The translations under genes were made by a program, and so were the position numbers. Positions 16,768 through 25,572 of a stretch of 64,000 nucleotides of DNA are shown here, one piece after another. Origin of the DNA: Comamonadaceae bacterium. Lineage in GTDB: Bacteria > Pseudomonadota > Gammaproteobacteria > Burkholderiales > Burkholderiaceae_C. The notes beneath the pieces are model-generated. The model worked only from the letters and a program-made list of their open reading frames with translations. It was not told where the DNA came from and made no database searches. The DNA is taken from the NCBI GenBank assembly GCA_947453965.1, contig CANGIQ010000010.1, forward strand, positions 1 through 64,000, read 5' to 3'. Within the stretch, counting starts at the first letter, position 1, and the number at the start of each line of letters is the position of its first letter.

Positions 16768-17855
16768 CTTGTCACACCTCCGCACACACATCGAGCCACT
16801 GGCTGTGCCGCCTCGCGGCCAAAGTAGTCATCCGCGTAAGCGCCCCTGCGCGCGCCCTTGGCGTCACTTGCGCTTTGGTGCTCTCTGTGGCCGCTCCGAC
16901 CGTGAGTTGGGCACAGACTGCACCCAAACTCGACAAAGTGGTAGTGGCCGGTTGGAGCAAGCCGATCACCGAAATCACCAACTTGTTGGTGGAAGAAGAC
17001 AAGGGCTTTTTCAAAGCGCGTGGCATTGAACTCGGCTATGTGCCGGGTGCCGGTGGCGGTGACGCTTTGCGCAACTTGCTCAGCGGTCAAGCTGATGTGG
17101 CCTTCACCGACCCCGGTTCGTTTTTCACCGCTTTGGACAAGGGTGAGAAGCTGCGCGCCATCTACGATATCTACCCACAAAACGTGTTCAACGTGGTGTC
17201 GCTCAAATCGCAAAACATCCTCAAGCCTGCCGACCTCAAAGGCAAGCGCATTGGCGTGTACAGCTTGGCCAGCGGCACGCGGCAAAACTTGCAAGTGCTG
17301 TTGCACCAAGCCGGGTTGACGGAAGCCGATGTGACGGTGGTGGTGACGGGCTTGCTGAACTTTGCGCCCCTCATGCAAGGCCAGGTCGATGCCACCGCCG
17401 CCACCGACACCGGTTTGTTGGTGGGCCGTCAAAAAGGCCTGGGCGGTGTGAATGTGATGGAAATCAAAAACCACCTCAATATTTCCAGCGACTTCTTTGT
17501 GGTGCGTGAAGACACTTACCAGCAGAAAAAAGACGTGCTCAAACGTTTCTTGCAGGCCTACCAAGACAGTGCCAAGTGGATGATGCAGTCGCCCGAAGAA
17601 GCCGCCAAACTGGCGGTGAAATACGCCATCGATGGCCAAAACGCCAGCATGAACCTGGACATCATCCGGCTGCGCAACGAATCCAGCGTGTCGGCCATCA
17701 CCGACAAACATGGCTTGGGAGCCTTTGACATGGTGAACTTGCAAAAAGGGGCCAAGGCTTACAAAGCCTTTGGCGTGATTCAGCGCGACATCCAAGTGAG
17801 CGATGTGGTCAGCCAAGACTTGTTGCCACCTGCTCCAAAACCAAGCAAAAAATGA
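16764..17855 (+). CDS. Periplasmic substrate-binding protein, NMT1/THI5-like (ThiY type)
   Basis: The 363-residue protein has an unusually long N-terminal export region, with the hydrophobic core near residues 30-48 and probable cleavage after VSWAQ-type residues near 49-51. It is followed by a SsuA/THI5-like binding fold (GWSKPITEITNLLVEEDKG near 64-82, ADVAFTDPGSFF near 111-122). This family includes ThiY, which binds formylaminopyrimidine, and also sulfonate and nitrate binders. It overlaps both neighbours by four bases. The real start could lie further downstream, because the first 25 residues are not typical of a signal peptide. Confidence 0.88.
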   Translation: MTCHTSAHTSSHWLCRLAAKVVIRVSAPARALGVTCALVLSVAAPTVSWAQTAPKLDKVVVAGWSKPITEITNLLVEEDKGFFKARGIELGYVPGAGGGDALRNLLSGQADVAFTDPGSFFTALDKGEKLRAIYDIYPQNVFNVVSLKSQNILKPADLKGKRIGVYSLASGTRQNLQVLLHQAGLTEADVTVVVTGLLNFAPLMQGQVDATAATDTGLLVGRQKGLGGVNVMEIKNHLNISSDFFVVREDTYQQKKDVLKRFLQAYQDSAKWMMQSPEEAAKLAVKYAIDGQNASMNLDIIRLRNESSVSAITDKHGLGAFDMVNLQKGAKAYKAFGVIQRDIQVSDVVSQDLLPPAPKPSKK

Positions 17856-18634
17856 ACACCCCCACACGCCATTTTGCCGGCCAAGTGATCTTGGTCACAG
17901 GTGCCAGCCGGGGCATCGGCGCGGCCATTGCCAAAGCCTTTGCACGCGAAGGCGCGATGGTGCTGGTGAATTACTTGAACAACCACGCCGCCGCTCAAGC
18001 GGTGGTAGCCCAGTGCCAACAACTTGGGGGCGATGCCTGGGCGCTGCCAGCCGACGTGCGCTCACCCGACGCGGTGAACGAGATGGTGGCCCAAGCCTTG
18101 CGCGACACAGGCCGCATCGATGCGGTGGTGAACAACGCCTTCAGCCCCTACACCTTCGACCCCGACCACCGCCAACGCTTTGGGGATGTGCCGTGGCAGG
18201 CCTACCAAACACAATTCGATGGCGCGGTGCATGCCGCCTACAACGTCTGCCAGGCCGTGTTGCCGCATTTCAAACAGCGCGGGCAAGGCAGCATCGTCAA
18301 CTTGACCAGCGACTTGGTGGACCGTCCCAGCATCGCCTACCACGACTACGCCACCGCCAAAGCAGCGCTGGTGGGTTTCAGCCGCAATCTGGCGGCCGAC
18401 TTGGGGCCCTTGGGCATTCGGGTCAATTGCGTGGCACCGGGCTTGGTCAGCCCCACCGATTCCAGCCGTGCCACCAAAGAGTCGGTCAAGGACGTGCTGA
18501 TCGCACAAACACCATTAGGCCGTTTGGCCACGCCCGACGATGTGGCTGGGCCGGTGCTGTTTTTGGCGTCCGACTGGAGCCGTTTCGTCACCGGTCAGGT
18601 GCTGACGGTGGACGGCGGTTTGGTGATGCGATGA
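17852..18634 (+). CDS. Short-chain dehydrogenase/reductase (FabG-like SDR)
   Basis: The 260-residue enzyme is a classical SDR: TGASRGIG at 16-23 binds NAD(P)H, NNAF near 94-97 follows, and the catalytic pair is Y166 and K170 with Ser153 upstream. It is the last gene of the TPP-riboswitch operon and overlaps the binding-protein gene by four bases. It could reduce the aldehyde made by the LuxC-like enzyme to an alcohol, completing an acid-to-alcohol route; this is inference. Its 3' end overlaps the 3' end of the convergent thiD gene by 40 bases. Confidence 0.87.
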   Translation: MNTPTRHFAGQVILVTGASRGIGAAIAKAFAREGAMVLVNYLNNHAAAQAVVAQCQQLGGDAWALPADVRSPDAVNEMVAQALRDTGRIDAVVNNAFSPYTFDPDHRQRFGDVPWQAYQTQFDGAVHAAYNVCQAVLPHFKQRGQGSIVNLTSDLVDRPSIAYHDYATAKAALVGFSRNLAADLGPLGIRVNCVAPGLVSPTDSSRATKESVKDVLIAQTPLGRLATPDDVAGPVLFLASDWSRFVTGQVLTVDGGLVMR

Positions 18635-19449
18635 AGCGGCACGGGTGCAAAACCATGATTCAAGGGGCCATGGCCGTGGCCTGTGGTCACGTCTGCGCCT
18701 TGCGCAATCGCACCCAAGATGAAGCTGCGCGCCAAAGTCACCGCTTCGCTCAGGGGATGACCCAAAGCCAAATGCGCGGCAATGGCCGACGACAAGGTAC
18801 AACCCGTGCCATGCACATTGCGGCTGGCAATGCGCGGCGAGGCCAAGCGTTGCGACGGGCCGTCGGCTTGCACCAGCAAATCGACCACCTCGTCACCGGC
18901 CAAGTGCCCGCCTTTGAGCAACACGGCCTTGGCACCCATGGCCAGCAAATCTTGCGCGGCCGTGTCCAAGGCCTGGGCATTGGGAATGTCACGCCCCAAG
19001 AGCAAGGCTGCTTCGTCCAAATTCGGTGTGATCACGCTCACGCGCGGGAACAACTCGCGCACCAACACTTGCACGGTCTCGTTGGCGATCAAACGGTCAC
19101 CGCTGGTCGCCACCATCACGGGGTCGAGCACCACATTCTTCAACTGGTAATGGTCGATGGCCCAGGCCACCACCTCCACAATGCCGGGCGCATGCAGCAT
19201 GCCGATCTTGATGGCGTCAACGCCAATGTCTTCCACCACCGACTGAATTTGCGCTTTCAAAAACTCAGCGGGCACGGCGTGAATGCCTTGCACGCCCACC
19301 GTGTTTTGCGCCGTCAAGGCGGTTATGGCACTCATGCCATAGCAGCCCAAGGCGGCAAAGGTTTTCAAGTCGGCCTGAATGCCGGCGCCGCCCCCACTGT
19401 CAGAGCCAGCAATGGTGAGGACGCGTGCGTAGCGGTAAGCATTGTTCAT
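18595..19449 (-). CDS. thiD: Hydroxymethylpyrimidine/phosphomethylpyrimidine kinase
   Basis: The 284-residue ribokinase-fold enzyme phosphorylates HMP to HMP-P and HMP-PP for thiamine synthesis. TIAGSDSGGGAGIQADLK near 11-28 and the anion-hole motif GTGCTLSSAIA near 228-238 are diagnostic. I chose the ATG at 19449 (complement) because it gives the standard N-terminus; the open frame extends 19 codons further without support. It is transcribed against its neighbours, converging on the SDR gene and diverging from thiO with 38 bases between the starts. No second TPP element fits in that gap. Confidence 0.93.
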   Translation of the reverse strand: MNNAYRYARVLTIAGSDSGGGAGIQADLKTFAALGCYGMSAITALTAQNTVGVQGIHAVPAEFLKAQIQSVVEDIGVDAIKIGMLHAPGIVEVVAWAIDHYQLKNVVLDPVMVATSGDRLIANETVQVLVRELFPRVSVITPNLDEAALLLGRDIPNAQALDTAAQDLLAMGAKAVLLKGGHLAGDEVVDLLVQADGPSQRLASPRIASRNVHGTGCTLSSAIAAHLALGHPLSEAVTLARSFILGAIAQGADVTTGHGHGPLNHGFAPVPLHRITKPPSTVST

Positions 19450-19487
19450 GGGCGGAATTATCCGCAAATCACAGAGGACTTCGTTCA

Positions 19488-20573
19488 ATGAGTGCACAGA
19501 TTTCAAGCGTGGTGCTGGGCGCGGGCCTGATGGGCCGCTTGCTGGCCCACACCTTGGCGCAGCTCGGCCACCAGGTGACGGTGTACGAAGCCCAAGGCCC
19601 CGACGCGCAAGGCGCAGCGGCGCGTGTGGCAGCGGCCATGCTGGCCCCGTTGGCCGAATCGGCCATCACCGAACTGCCTGTGGTGCAGATGGGCGAACAC
19701 GCGCTCAAGCGTTGGCCAGAGTTGATTGCCCCCTTGTCTGAACCGGTGTTCTTTCAACAAAACGGCACGCTGGTGCTGTGGCACCGTCAAGATGCGGCCG
19801 AGGCCAAACGCTTTGAGCAACTGCTGCACCGCACGCAGCAGCAACTGCCCAGCTTGCCTGCGGCGCAAACCCTGAATACAGAAAGCTTGCTGCAACACGA
19901 ACCCGCGCTGGAAAACCGCTTTGCCCAAGCCCTTTATCTGCCAGGCGAAGGCCAACTCGACAACCGCCAATTGCTGGCAGCTTTGCTGAAAAGCTTAGAG
20001 CAGCAAAACGTCCCACTGCATTGGCACAGCCCACGTGCGCCAGAAGACTTTCAACCAGGCCAAACCGGTCAACCCGATTGGGTGTTCGACTGCCGAGGCC
20101 TGGGCGCACGCACCGAATGGCCGCAACTGCGCGGTGTGCGCGGTGAGGTGATTCGCCTGCACGCGCCCGAGGTCACGCTGCAACGCCCCACCCGTTTGAT
20201 CCATCCACGCTACCCGATTTACATCGCGCCCAAAGAAGACCATGTGTTTGTGATTGGCGCGACCGAGATTGAAACCGAAGACCTGTCACCCGCCAGCGTG
20301 CGCTCTACCCTGGAACTACTGAGCGCCGCCTACACCGTGCACAGCGGTTTTGCCGAGGCCCGCATTCTGGAAGTGAGCACCCAAGCCCGCCCGACCTTGA
20401 CCGACAATTTGCCCGCCATTCGATGCGTGGGCGATCGCAGCTTGCAAATCAACGGCCTGTACCGCCACGGTTTTCTGATCTCGCCCGCCATGCTCGACGT
20501 GGTGGTGGAATGGGTGCAACACCAGACCACACACTTAGCAAAACAATTTCAATTGAAGTTTGAACATGTCTGA
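19488..20573 (+). CDS. thiO: FAD-dependent glycine oxidase, thiazole biosynthesis
   Basis: The 361-residue DAO-family flavoenzyme oxidises glycine to iminoglycine (dehydroglycine), a precursor of the thiamine thiazole ring. The FAD motif GAGLMGRLLA is near residues 11-20, and the C-terminal RPTLTDNLPAI and NGLYRHGFLISPAM segments match the family. AGAGGA at 19473-19478 is a good ribosome-binding site for ATG 19488. It overlaps thiS by eight bases, and thiS-thiG-thiE follow directly, which fixes the role. Confidence 0.92.
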   Translation: MSAQISSVVLGAGLMGRLLAHTLAQLGHQVTVYEAQGPDAQGAAARVAAAMLAPLAESAITELPVVQMGEHALKRWPELIAPLSEPVFFQQNGTLVLWHRQDAAEAKRFEQLLHRTQQQLPSLPAAQTLNTESLLQHEPALENRFAQALYLPGEGQLDNRQLLAALLKSLEQQNVPLHWHSPRAPEDFQPGQTGQPDWVFDCRGLGARTEWPQLRGVRGEVIRLHAPEVTLQRPTRLIHPRYPIYIAPKEDHVFVIGATEIETEDLSPASVRSTLELLSAAYTVHSGFAEARILEVSTQARPTLTDNLPAIRCVGDRSLQINGLYRHGFLISPAMLDVVVEWVQHQTTHLAKQFQLKFEHV

Positions 20574-20778
20574 CACCGCCCTACCCGTGCTGATCAACCA
20601 GGTGCCGCACACCCTGGCACCAGGCGCCACCTTGGCCGACGCTGTGGCGTTGGCCGGTATTCAACCACCTTTTGCCGCTGCGGTGAATTTGCAATTTGTG
20701 CCGCGCAGCCAGTACGCCCAGCACCAGCTGGCAGCCCATGACCAAATAGAATTGATTGCCCCGATCACCGGGGGCTGA
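20566..20778 (+). CDS. thiS: Sulfur carrier protein ThiS
   Basis: The 70-residue beta-grasp protein ends in ITGG; the C-terminal Gly-Gly is adenylylated and converted to a thiocarboxylate that donates sulfur to the thiazole. The ATG at 20566 lies inside the end of thiO, and thiG starts eight bases after its stop. A TTG two codons upstream is less likely. Confidence 0.93.
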   Translation: MSDTALPVLINQVPHTLAPGATLADAVALAGIQPPFAAAVNLQFVPRSQYAQHQLAAHDQIELIAPITGG

Positions 20779-20786
20779 CACACCCC

Positions 20787-21593
20787 ATGACCACGCACAC
20801 ATCCCACGCCGATCCCCTCACGCTGTATGGCGAAACCTTCCACAGCCGCTTGCTGCTGGGCACCTCGCGTTACCCCTCGCCCAGCGTGTTGCTGCAAGCC
20901 ATTGAACGCTCGCAACCGGCCATGCTGACAGCCTCGCTGCGCCGCCAAACCGGCAGCGGCGGCGAAGCCTCGCAAAGTTTTTGGAATCTGCTGCGCCAAG
21001 CCAAGGTGCCGGTCTTGCCCAATACCGCCGGTTGCCACAGCGTGCAAGAAGCCATCACCACCGCCGAGATGGCGCGTGAGGTGTTTGAGACCGATTGGAT
21101 CAAACTCGAACTCATTGGCGACGACTACACCCTGCAACCCGACACGCTGAACCTGCCCGATGCAGCCAGCCGCTTGATCAAGTCAGGCTTCAAAGTGCTG
21201 CCCTACACCACCGACGATTTGGTGCTGTGCCAACGCTTGGTCGATGTAGGTTGCCAAGCCGTGATGCCCTGGGCGGCCCCGATTGGCACCGGCAAAGGCC
21301 CCATCAACCCGCACGCCCTGCGCACCCTGCGTGAACGCTTGGATGTGCCCATGGTCGTGGACGCGGGCTTGGGCCTGCCCTCACACGCCTGCCGAGTGAT
21401 GGAATGGGGCTATGACGCTGTGTTGCTCAACACCGCCGTGGCCTTGGCCCAAGACCCGGTGCGCATGGCCGGTGCGTTTGCAGATGCGGTCAACGCCGGG
21501 CGTGCCGCTTTTTGCGCCGGTGCCATGCAAGCCCAAGACAGCGCCCAACCCAGCACGCCCGTGCTAGGCACCCCGTTTTGGCATCAAGCGTGA
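20787..21593 (+). CDS. thiG: Thiazole synthase
   Basis: The 268-residue TIM-barrel enzyme forms the thiazole phosphate from DXP, dehydroglycine and ThiS thiocarboxylate. The Schiff-base lysine is K106 in DWIKLELIGDD, and WAAPIGTGKGPINP near 163-176 is the phosphate-binding region. The stop overlaps the GTG start of thiE by four bases. There is a short C-terminal tail after the usual end of the family. Confidence 0.95.
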   Translation: MTTHTSHADPLTLYGETFHSRLLLGTSRYPSPSVLLQAIERSQPAMLTASLRRQTGSGGEASQSFWNLLRQAKVPVLPNTAGCHSVQEAITTAEMAREVFETDWIKLELIGDDYTLQPDTLNLPDAASRLIKSGFKVLPYTTDDLVLCQRLVDVGCQAVMPWAAPIGTGKGPINPHALRTLRERLDVPMVVDAGLGLPSHACRVMEWGYDAVLLNTAVALAQDPVRMAGAFADAVNAGRAAFCAGAMQAQDSAQPSTPVLGTPFWHQA

Positions 21594-22501
21594 GTCACAG
21601 TTTGAACCCAGCACAAGACATTGCACACGCACTGGCCACGCAACACGCGGCCATGCTGGCCGGTGACGCCTTGCCCTACGCGCAAGCTGTGCAATCCAGC
21701 GACGCATCGCACAACGCCGAAACAGCAGGCGTGTTGCAAGGCTGTCGCATGCTCGGTTTTTTAGAACACGATGCACAGTGTGTCGTCCAAGCGTGGCATG
21801 CACAAACCCAACGCACAGGCCATTTCTCGCTCAACGACTGGCCCTGTCAGCCCCAAGATTTCGGCATCGCGCCTGTGCCACGCGCCAACGCATTCCCCAC
21901 CTGCCCGCACACACTCGGCCTGTATGCCGTGCTGCCCGACGCAGCCTGGGTGGGCCGCATGGCACGCGCAGGCGTACCCACGGTGCAGCTGCGCTTCAAG
22001 TCAGACGATGCCGCCGCCATTCGCCAAGAAGTGCGTGCCGCAGTGCAAGCCGTGCAAGGCACCGGTGCTTTGCTGTTCATCAACGACCATTGGCAAGTCG
22101 CCATCGACGAAGGCGCATACGGTGTGCACCTGGGCCAAGAAGACATGGACGACGCCCCGCTCGACACCATTCGCGCAGCAGGCTTGCGACTGGGCCTGAG
22201 CACCCACGGCTATGCCGAAATGCTGCGCGCCGACGCGGCAAGCCCCAGCTACATCGCCTTGGGCGCTGTGTTTCCCACCACGCTCAAACGCATGCAAACT
22301 GCGCCGCAAGGCACAGGCCGTTTGTATGCCTACGCCAAGCTCATGCAACACAGCCCCTTGGTGGCGATTGGCGGCATTGATGAGGCGCGTATTCCGGTGG
22401 TCATGCAAAGCGGCGTCGGCTCCATTGCCGTGGTGCGCGCCATCACGGGCGCTGCCGACCCCGAAGCAGCGGCACACACGCTGCAGGAGTTGATGCGTTG
22501 A
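21590..22501 (+). CDS. thiE: Thiamine-phosphate synthase with an N-terminal extension
   Basis: The 303-residue protein joins HMP-PP and thiazole phosphate to thiamine phosphate. The ThiE core covers about residues 104-300: VQLRFK near 131-136, FINDHWQVA near 163-171, GVHLGQED near 177-184, GAVFPTTLKRMQ near 225-236 and AIGGI near 259-263. About 100 residues precede it, rich in His, Ala and Gln, with no motif I can name; ordinary ThiE is about 210 residues. The GTG start at 21590 overlaps the thiG stop (GTGA), which is the only arrangement that keeps coupling. The extension may be a separate domain typical of this lineage. Confidence 0.9.
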   Translation: MSHSLNPAQDIAHALATQHAAMLAGDALPYAQAVQSSDASHNAETAGVLQGCRMLGFLEHDAQCVVQAWHAQTQRTGHFSLNDWPCQPQDFGIAPVPRANAFPTCPHTLGLYAVLPDAAWVGRMARAGVPTVQLRFKSDDAAAIRQEVRAAVQAVQGTGALLFINDHWQVAIDEGAYGVHLGQEDMDDAPLDTIRAAGLRLGLSTHGYAEMLRADAASPSYIALGAVFPTTLKRMQTAPQGTGRLYAYAKLMQHSPLVAIGGIDEARIPVVMQSGVGSIAVVRAITGAADPEAAAHTLQELMR

Positions 22502-24642
22502 TTGGGCGTCGTCGACACATCGCCACATTGGCCGCTGCGCTGCTTGGCACGGGCATGGCTTGGGCTGAGCATCTGGTCACAGAAGTAACGGTCACGGCCC
22601 AACCCCCACTGGGTGTGTCGGGCTTTAGCGAGGTATCGGCGCAAGACCTGCCCTTGAGCGTGCGCAATTTCTCACAAGCAGACATGCAGGATGCAGGCGC
22701 CCAACGCATCAGCGATGTGTTGCTGCTCGATGCGTCCGTGAGCGAAAGCTACAACCTGCCCGCCTACTGGGACCAACTCAGCGTGCGTGGCTTCACCTTG
22801 GACAACCGCTACAACTTTCGCCGCGATGGCTTGCCGATTTCGGCACAAACCATCATTGGGCTGGAAAACAAAGAGCGCATTGAACTGCTCAAGGGCACCA
22901 GCGGCATCCAAGCCGGCACCAGCGCCCCGGGCGGTTTGGTGAACTATGTGGTCAAGCGCCCGCCCACACGCCCCACCCTCAGCGTGCGGGATGTGACAGT
23001 GAGTTACGGACCAGGTGACAACCGATCGGTGGCTGTCGATTTAGGAGACCGCTTCGGTGAAGCGTCTGAATTGGGTTATCGCCTGAATGTGGCGCATACC
23101 GACTTGAACCCCTACATCCGCCAAACCCAAGGCAAACGCGACTTGATGGCCTTGGCCATGGATTGGCGTATCAATGCCAACAACCGCTTGGAATGGGAGT
23201 TTGAGCAAAGCCATGTCGAACAAATTGGCGTCAATTTCTACAGCTTGTTGAACAGCGGGCCTAACACCACGCCCATCGTGCCTGCGCCTGTTGACGGCAC
23301 GCGCAACATCACACGTCAGCCCGGCTCTCGCCCGGGCGTGTTTGATGGACTCACCGGCAGCGTGCGCTTCAGGCACCAGCTCGACAACAACTGGATGTGG
23401 ACCACGCAGTACGCGGTGCAACGACTGCGAGCCGATGATCGTTTGGTCTACGCCTCGGGGTGCAGCGCCACGGTGACCGATCGTTTTTGTGCCAACGGCG
23501 ATTTTCAGATTTACGACTACAACTCTGAAAACGAACGACGCAACAACGAAGTGGTGCAAACGGCATTGAGCGGCCAAACATCTCTCGGCGGTTTGATACA
23601 TGGCTTTACCTTGAGCGTGATGCGCCAACGCTTGGTCGATCACATGCCGTCGATGCAAACCAGCCCGCTGCTGGGGACGACCAACAGCATCACCGGTGGC
23701 CTCACAGCGCCCAGCCAGCCCTCGGACCGAAGCGGTTTGATGAGCAACACCCAAGACAGCACCACGGAGTGGGCAGCCAAAGACCGCATTCAATTCAATG
23801 ACCAAACATCGGCTTGGCTGGGCTTGCGCTACACACAACTCAACCGCCAAAGCGCGTTGACCGATGGCTCGTCACCGGCACAAGACCTGCGCAACTTTGC
23901 CACTCCCTGGCTGGCCCTGAGCCACCAGCTCGAAACCGGCCCGACGGTGTTTGCCAGCACCGGCGCAGGCATCGAGTCAGAACTTGCACCCAATCGCAGC
24001 AGCTACAGCAACGCCGGTCAAGCCCTGCCAACCCTGCGCAGCCATCAGCGTGAAGTTGGCATCAAAAACTTTGGCTACCAAAGCCACTGGCAAGCCACCT
24101 GGTTTGACATCACACGCCCCATGTCAGGCGACTCCACCGGATGCAGCAACGGTGGCCTCTGTGTGCGCCAAATGGACGGTCTAGCCCATCACCAGGGGCT
24201 AGAGCTCAATGGCCAAACCATGCAAAACAACTGGGTATGGACGGGTTCAGCCACCTGGCTGCATGCACGGCGTGAAAACGCCATCAGTGACCCGAGCTTG
24301 AATGGCCAACGCCCCATCAACGTGCCCACCTACCTCATGCGTGGCTTGGCCGAATACCGATTCAGCGGTATGACCGGGCTGCGCACGGGCTTGCGTGTCT
24401 CACGCGAAGGCGAACGCCCAGTGATGGAGCACGGGGAAATCATGCTGCCTGCATGGACCACATGGGACCTGACGGCGCACTACGACACCCGTTCAGACCA
24501 GCAAGCCACGACTTGGACATTGGCGATTCAAAACGTGATGAACAAGCACTACTGGCGTGAGTCGCCCAAGCAATACGGACAATACTTTTTAAACCCAGGC
24601 GCACCGCGAACCCTTCGTGCCAGTGTGCAGTGGCATCTGTGA
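22498..24642 (+). CDS. TonB-dependent outer-membrane receptor in the thiamine operon
   Basis: The 714-residue protein has a short signal peptide (residues 2-22), a TonB-box-like EVTVTA near 26-31, a plug domain (ISDVLLLDASVSES near 68-81, SVRGFTLDNRY near 94-104, RIELLKGTSGI near 131-141, NYVVKRPP near 153-160) and a C-terminal beta-barrel. The start is TTG, overlapping the thiE stop (TTGA), so translation is coupled to thiE. Its sequence style is that of siderophore receptors, but the operon implies uptake of thiamine or a precursor across the outer membrane. The final residue is Leu rather than the usual Phe. Confidence 0.88.
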   Translation: MIGRRRHIATLAAALLGTGMAWAEHLVTEVTVTAQPPLGVSGFSEVSAQDLPLSVRNFSQADMQDAGAQRISDVLLLDASVSESYNLPAYWDQLSVRGFTLDNRYNFRRDGLPISAQTIIGLENKERIELLKGTSGIQAGTSAPGGLVNYVVKRPPTRPTLSVRDVTVSYGPGDNRSVAVDLGDRFGEASELGYRLNVAHTDLNPYIRQTQGKRDLMALAMDWRINANNRLEWEFEQSHVEQIGVNFYSLLNSGPNTTPIVPAPVDGTRNITRQPGSRPGVFDGLTGSVRFRHQLDNNWMWTTQYAVQRLRADDRLVYASGCSATVTDRFCANGDFQIYDYNSENERRNNEVVQTALSGQTSLGGLIHGFTLSVMRQRLVDHMPSMQTSPLLGTTNSITGGLTAPSQPSDRSGLMSNTQDSTTEWAAKDRIQFNDQTSAWLGLRYTQLNRQSALTDGSSPAQDLRNFATPWLALSHQLETGPTVFASTGAGIESELAPNRSSYSNAGQALPTLRSHQREVGIKNFGYQSHWQATWFDITRPMSGDSTGCSNGGLCVRQMDGLAHHQGLELNGQTMQNNWVWTGSATWLHARRENAISDPSLNGQRPINVPTYLMRGLAEYRFSGMTGLRTGLRVSREGERPVMEHGEIMLPAWTTWDLTAHYDTRSDQQATTWTLAIQNVMNKHYWRESPKQYGQYFLNPGAPRTLRASVQWHL

Positions 24643-24685
24643 TCAACGGCTCGTGTCAAGCACAGCCAGAACCACTGGAGTCTCT

Positions 24686-25483
24686 ATGAAGTACCTTGCT
24701 GCCCTTGCCCTGTTGCTGTTGAATCTGGCACATGCACAAGTCATTCCCGTCACGCCGATAGAGACATGTTTTCTGTGCAGCTCGGCGCCATCCATGACCA
24801 TGTACTGGAAGGGCAACAACGCCAAGGCGGTTGTGATCTTTATTCCAGGCGGTGAAGGTTACATGGGGCTCAAAGAAGGTCAAACGGAGACCAAAAGTCA
24901 GTTCCTGCTGACGCTCAAACGCTTGACCAATCCAGAACAAACAAGCGGTAACTTTGATGTGGTGTTGCTAGATAGCCCAGGCGAGTTGTCACCCCGGCAG
25001 ATGTATCCATCAGCAAGAGGCACCTTTGACCATTTGATTCGCATTGAAAGTGCGATCCGTTACTACAAAGCCAAAACCGGATTGCCCGTTTGGTTGATGG
25101 GCCACAGCAACGGTGGCATCAGCCTGAGCGAGTTCATCAAATACGCACAAAAGAACGGCAAGATGGATTTGATTTCTGGCGTCATCAACAGCGGCATCCG
25201 TACGGAATCGTATTTCAATGCCCCTATTTCATTTCCGATGTTGTTCATCCATCACCAGAATGATGCATGCCATCACTGCCTGCCATCGGCCGCATTGGCG
25301 AATTACGAGAAGGTCAAACAGTTCAACACCGGCCTGACTGAGTTTGTGTATGTCACCGCGGGTTCAGCGCAAGCGGCTGACCCATGCCGCAGTGGATTTC
25401 ACATGTACAACGGCGCGGGGGAAGATGCTGCCAAATACATGGATGAGTTCATGTCTAAGGTCTATCTGGCTAAGCCACAGTGA
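24686..25483 (+). CDS. Secreted alpha/beta hydrolase
   Basis: The 265-residue protein starts with a clear signal peptide (hydrophobic residues 3-17). The mature part has an alpha/beta hydrolase nucleophile elbow GHSNGG near residues 152-157 with Ser154 as the likely nucleophile, and an oxyanion-type IPGGEGYMG near 53-61. A paired-cysteine CFLC is near 30-33. It follows the receptor gene after 43 bases with TGGAG upstream, so it may belong to the thiamine operon. A periplasmic role in releasing a thiamine-related molecule is speculation; the substrate is unknown. Confidence 0.75.
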   Translation: MKYLAALALLLLNLAHAQVIPVTPIETCFLCSSAPSMTMYWKGNNAKAVVIFIPGGEGYMGLKEGQTETKSQFLLTLKRLTNPEQTSGNFDVVLLDSPGELSPRQMYPSARGTFDHLIRIESAIRYYKAKTGLPVWLMGHSNGGISLSEFIKYAQKNGKMDLISGVINSGIRTESYFNAPISFPMLFIHHQNDACHHCLPSAALANYEKVKQFNTGLTEFVYVTAGSAQAADPCRSGFHMYNGAGEDAAKYMDEFMSKVYLAKPQ

Positions 25484-25499
25484 TTGACATGCCGAATAT

Positions 25500-25572
25500 T
25501 GCTCGATAGCTCAGCTCCTCGAACGCTTGACTGTTAATTCATGAGTGCCAGCTTTCGTCCAGGGAGTCGAAC
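25500..25572 (+). pseudogene. Decayed copy of tRNA-Asn
   Basis: The sequence repeats the intact tRNA-Asn found 376 bases downstream, including its 5' flank CCGAATATT. CTCGATAGCTCAG and GACTGTTAAT, the acceptor/D-arm start and the anticodon region, are the same in both at equal spacing. The D-loop, variable region and T-arm have many substitutions and the acceptor stem no longer closes, so it is not a working tRNA. It may be the trace of a duplication or of an insertion at the tRNA. Confidence 0.75.

Noticed and set aside
16692..17867. Reverse-strand open frame opposite the THI5-like binding protein
   Set aside because: The forward gene has a signal peptide, family motifs and tight operon junctions; the reverse product does not.
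19450..19487. A second TPP riboswitch for thiO
   Set aside because: Only 38 bases separate the divergent thiD and thiO starts, and none of the THI-element core motifs is present.
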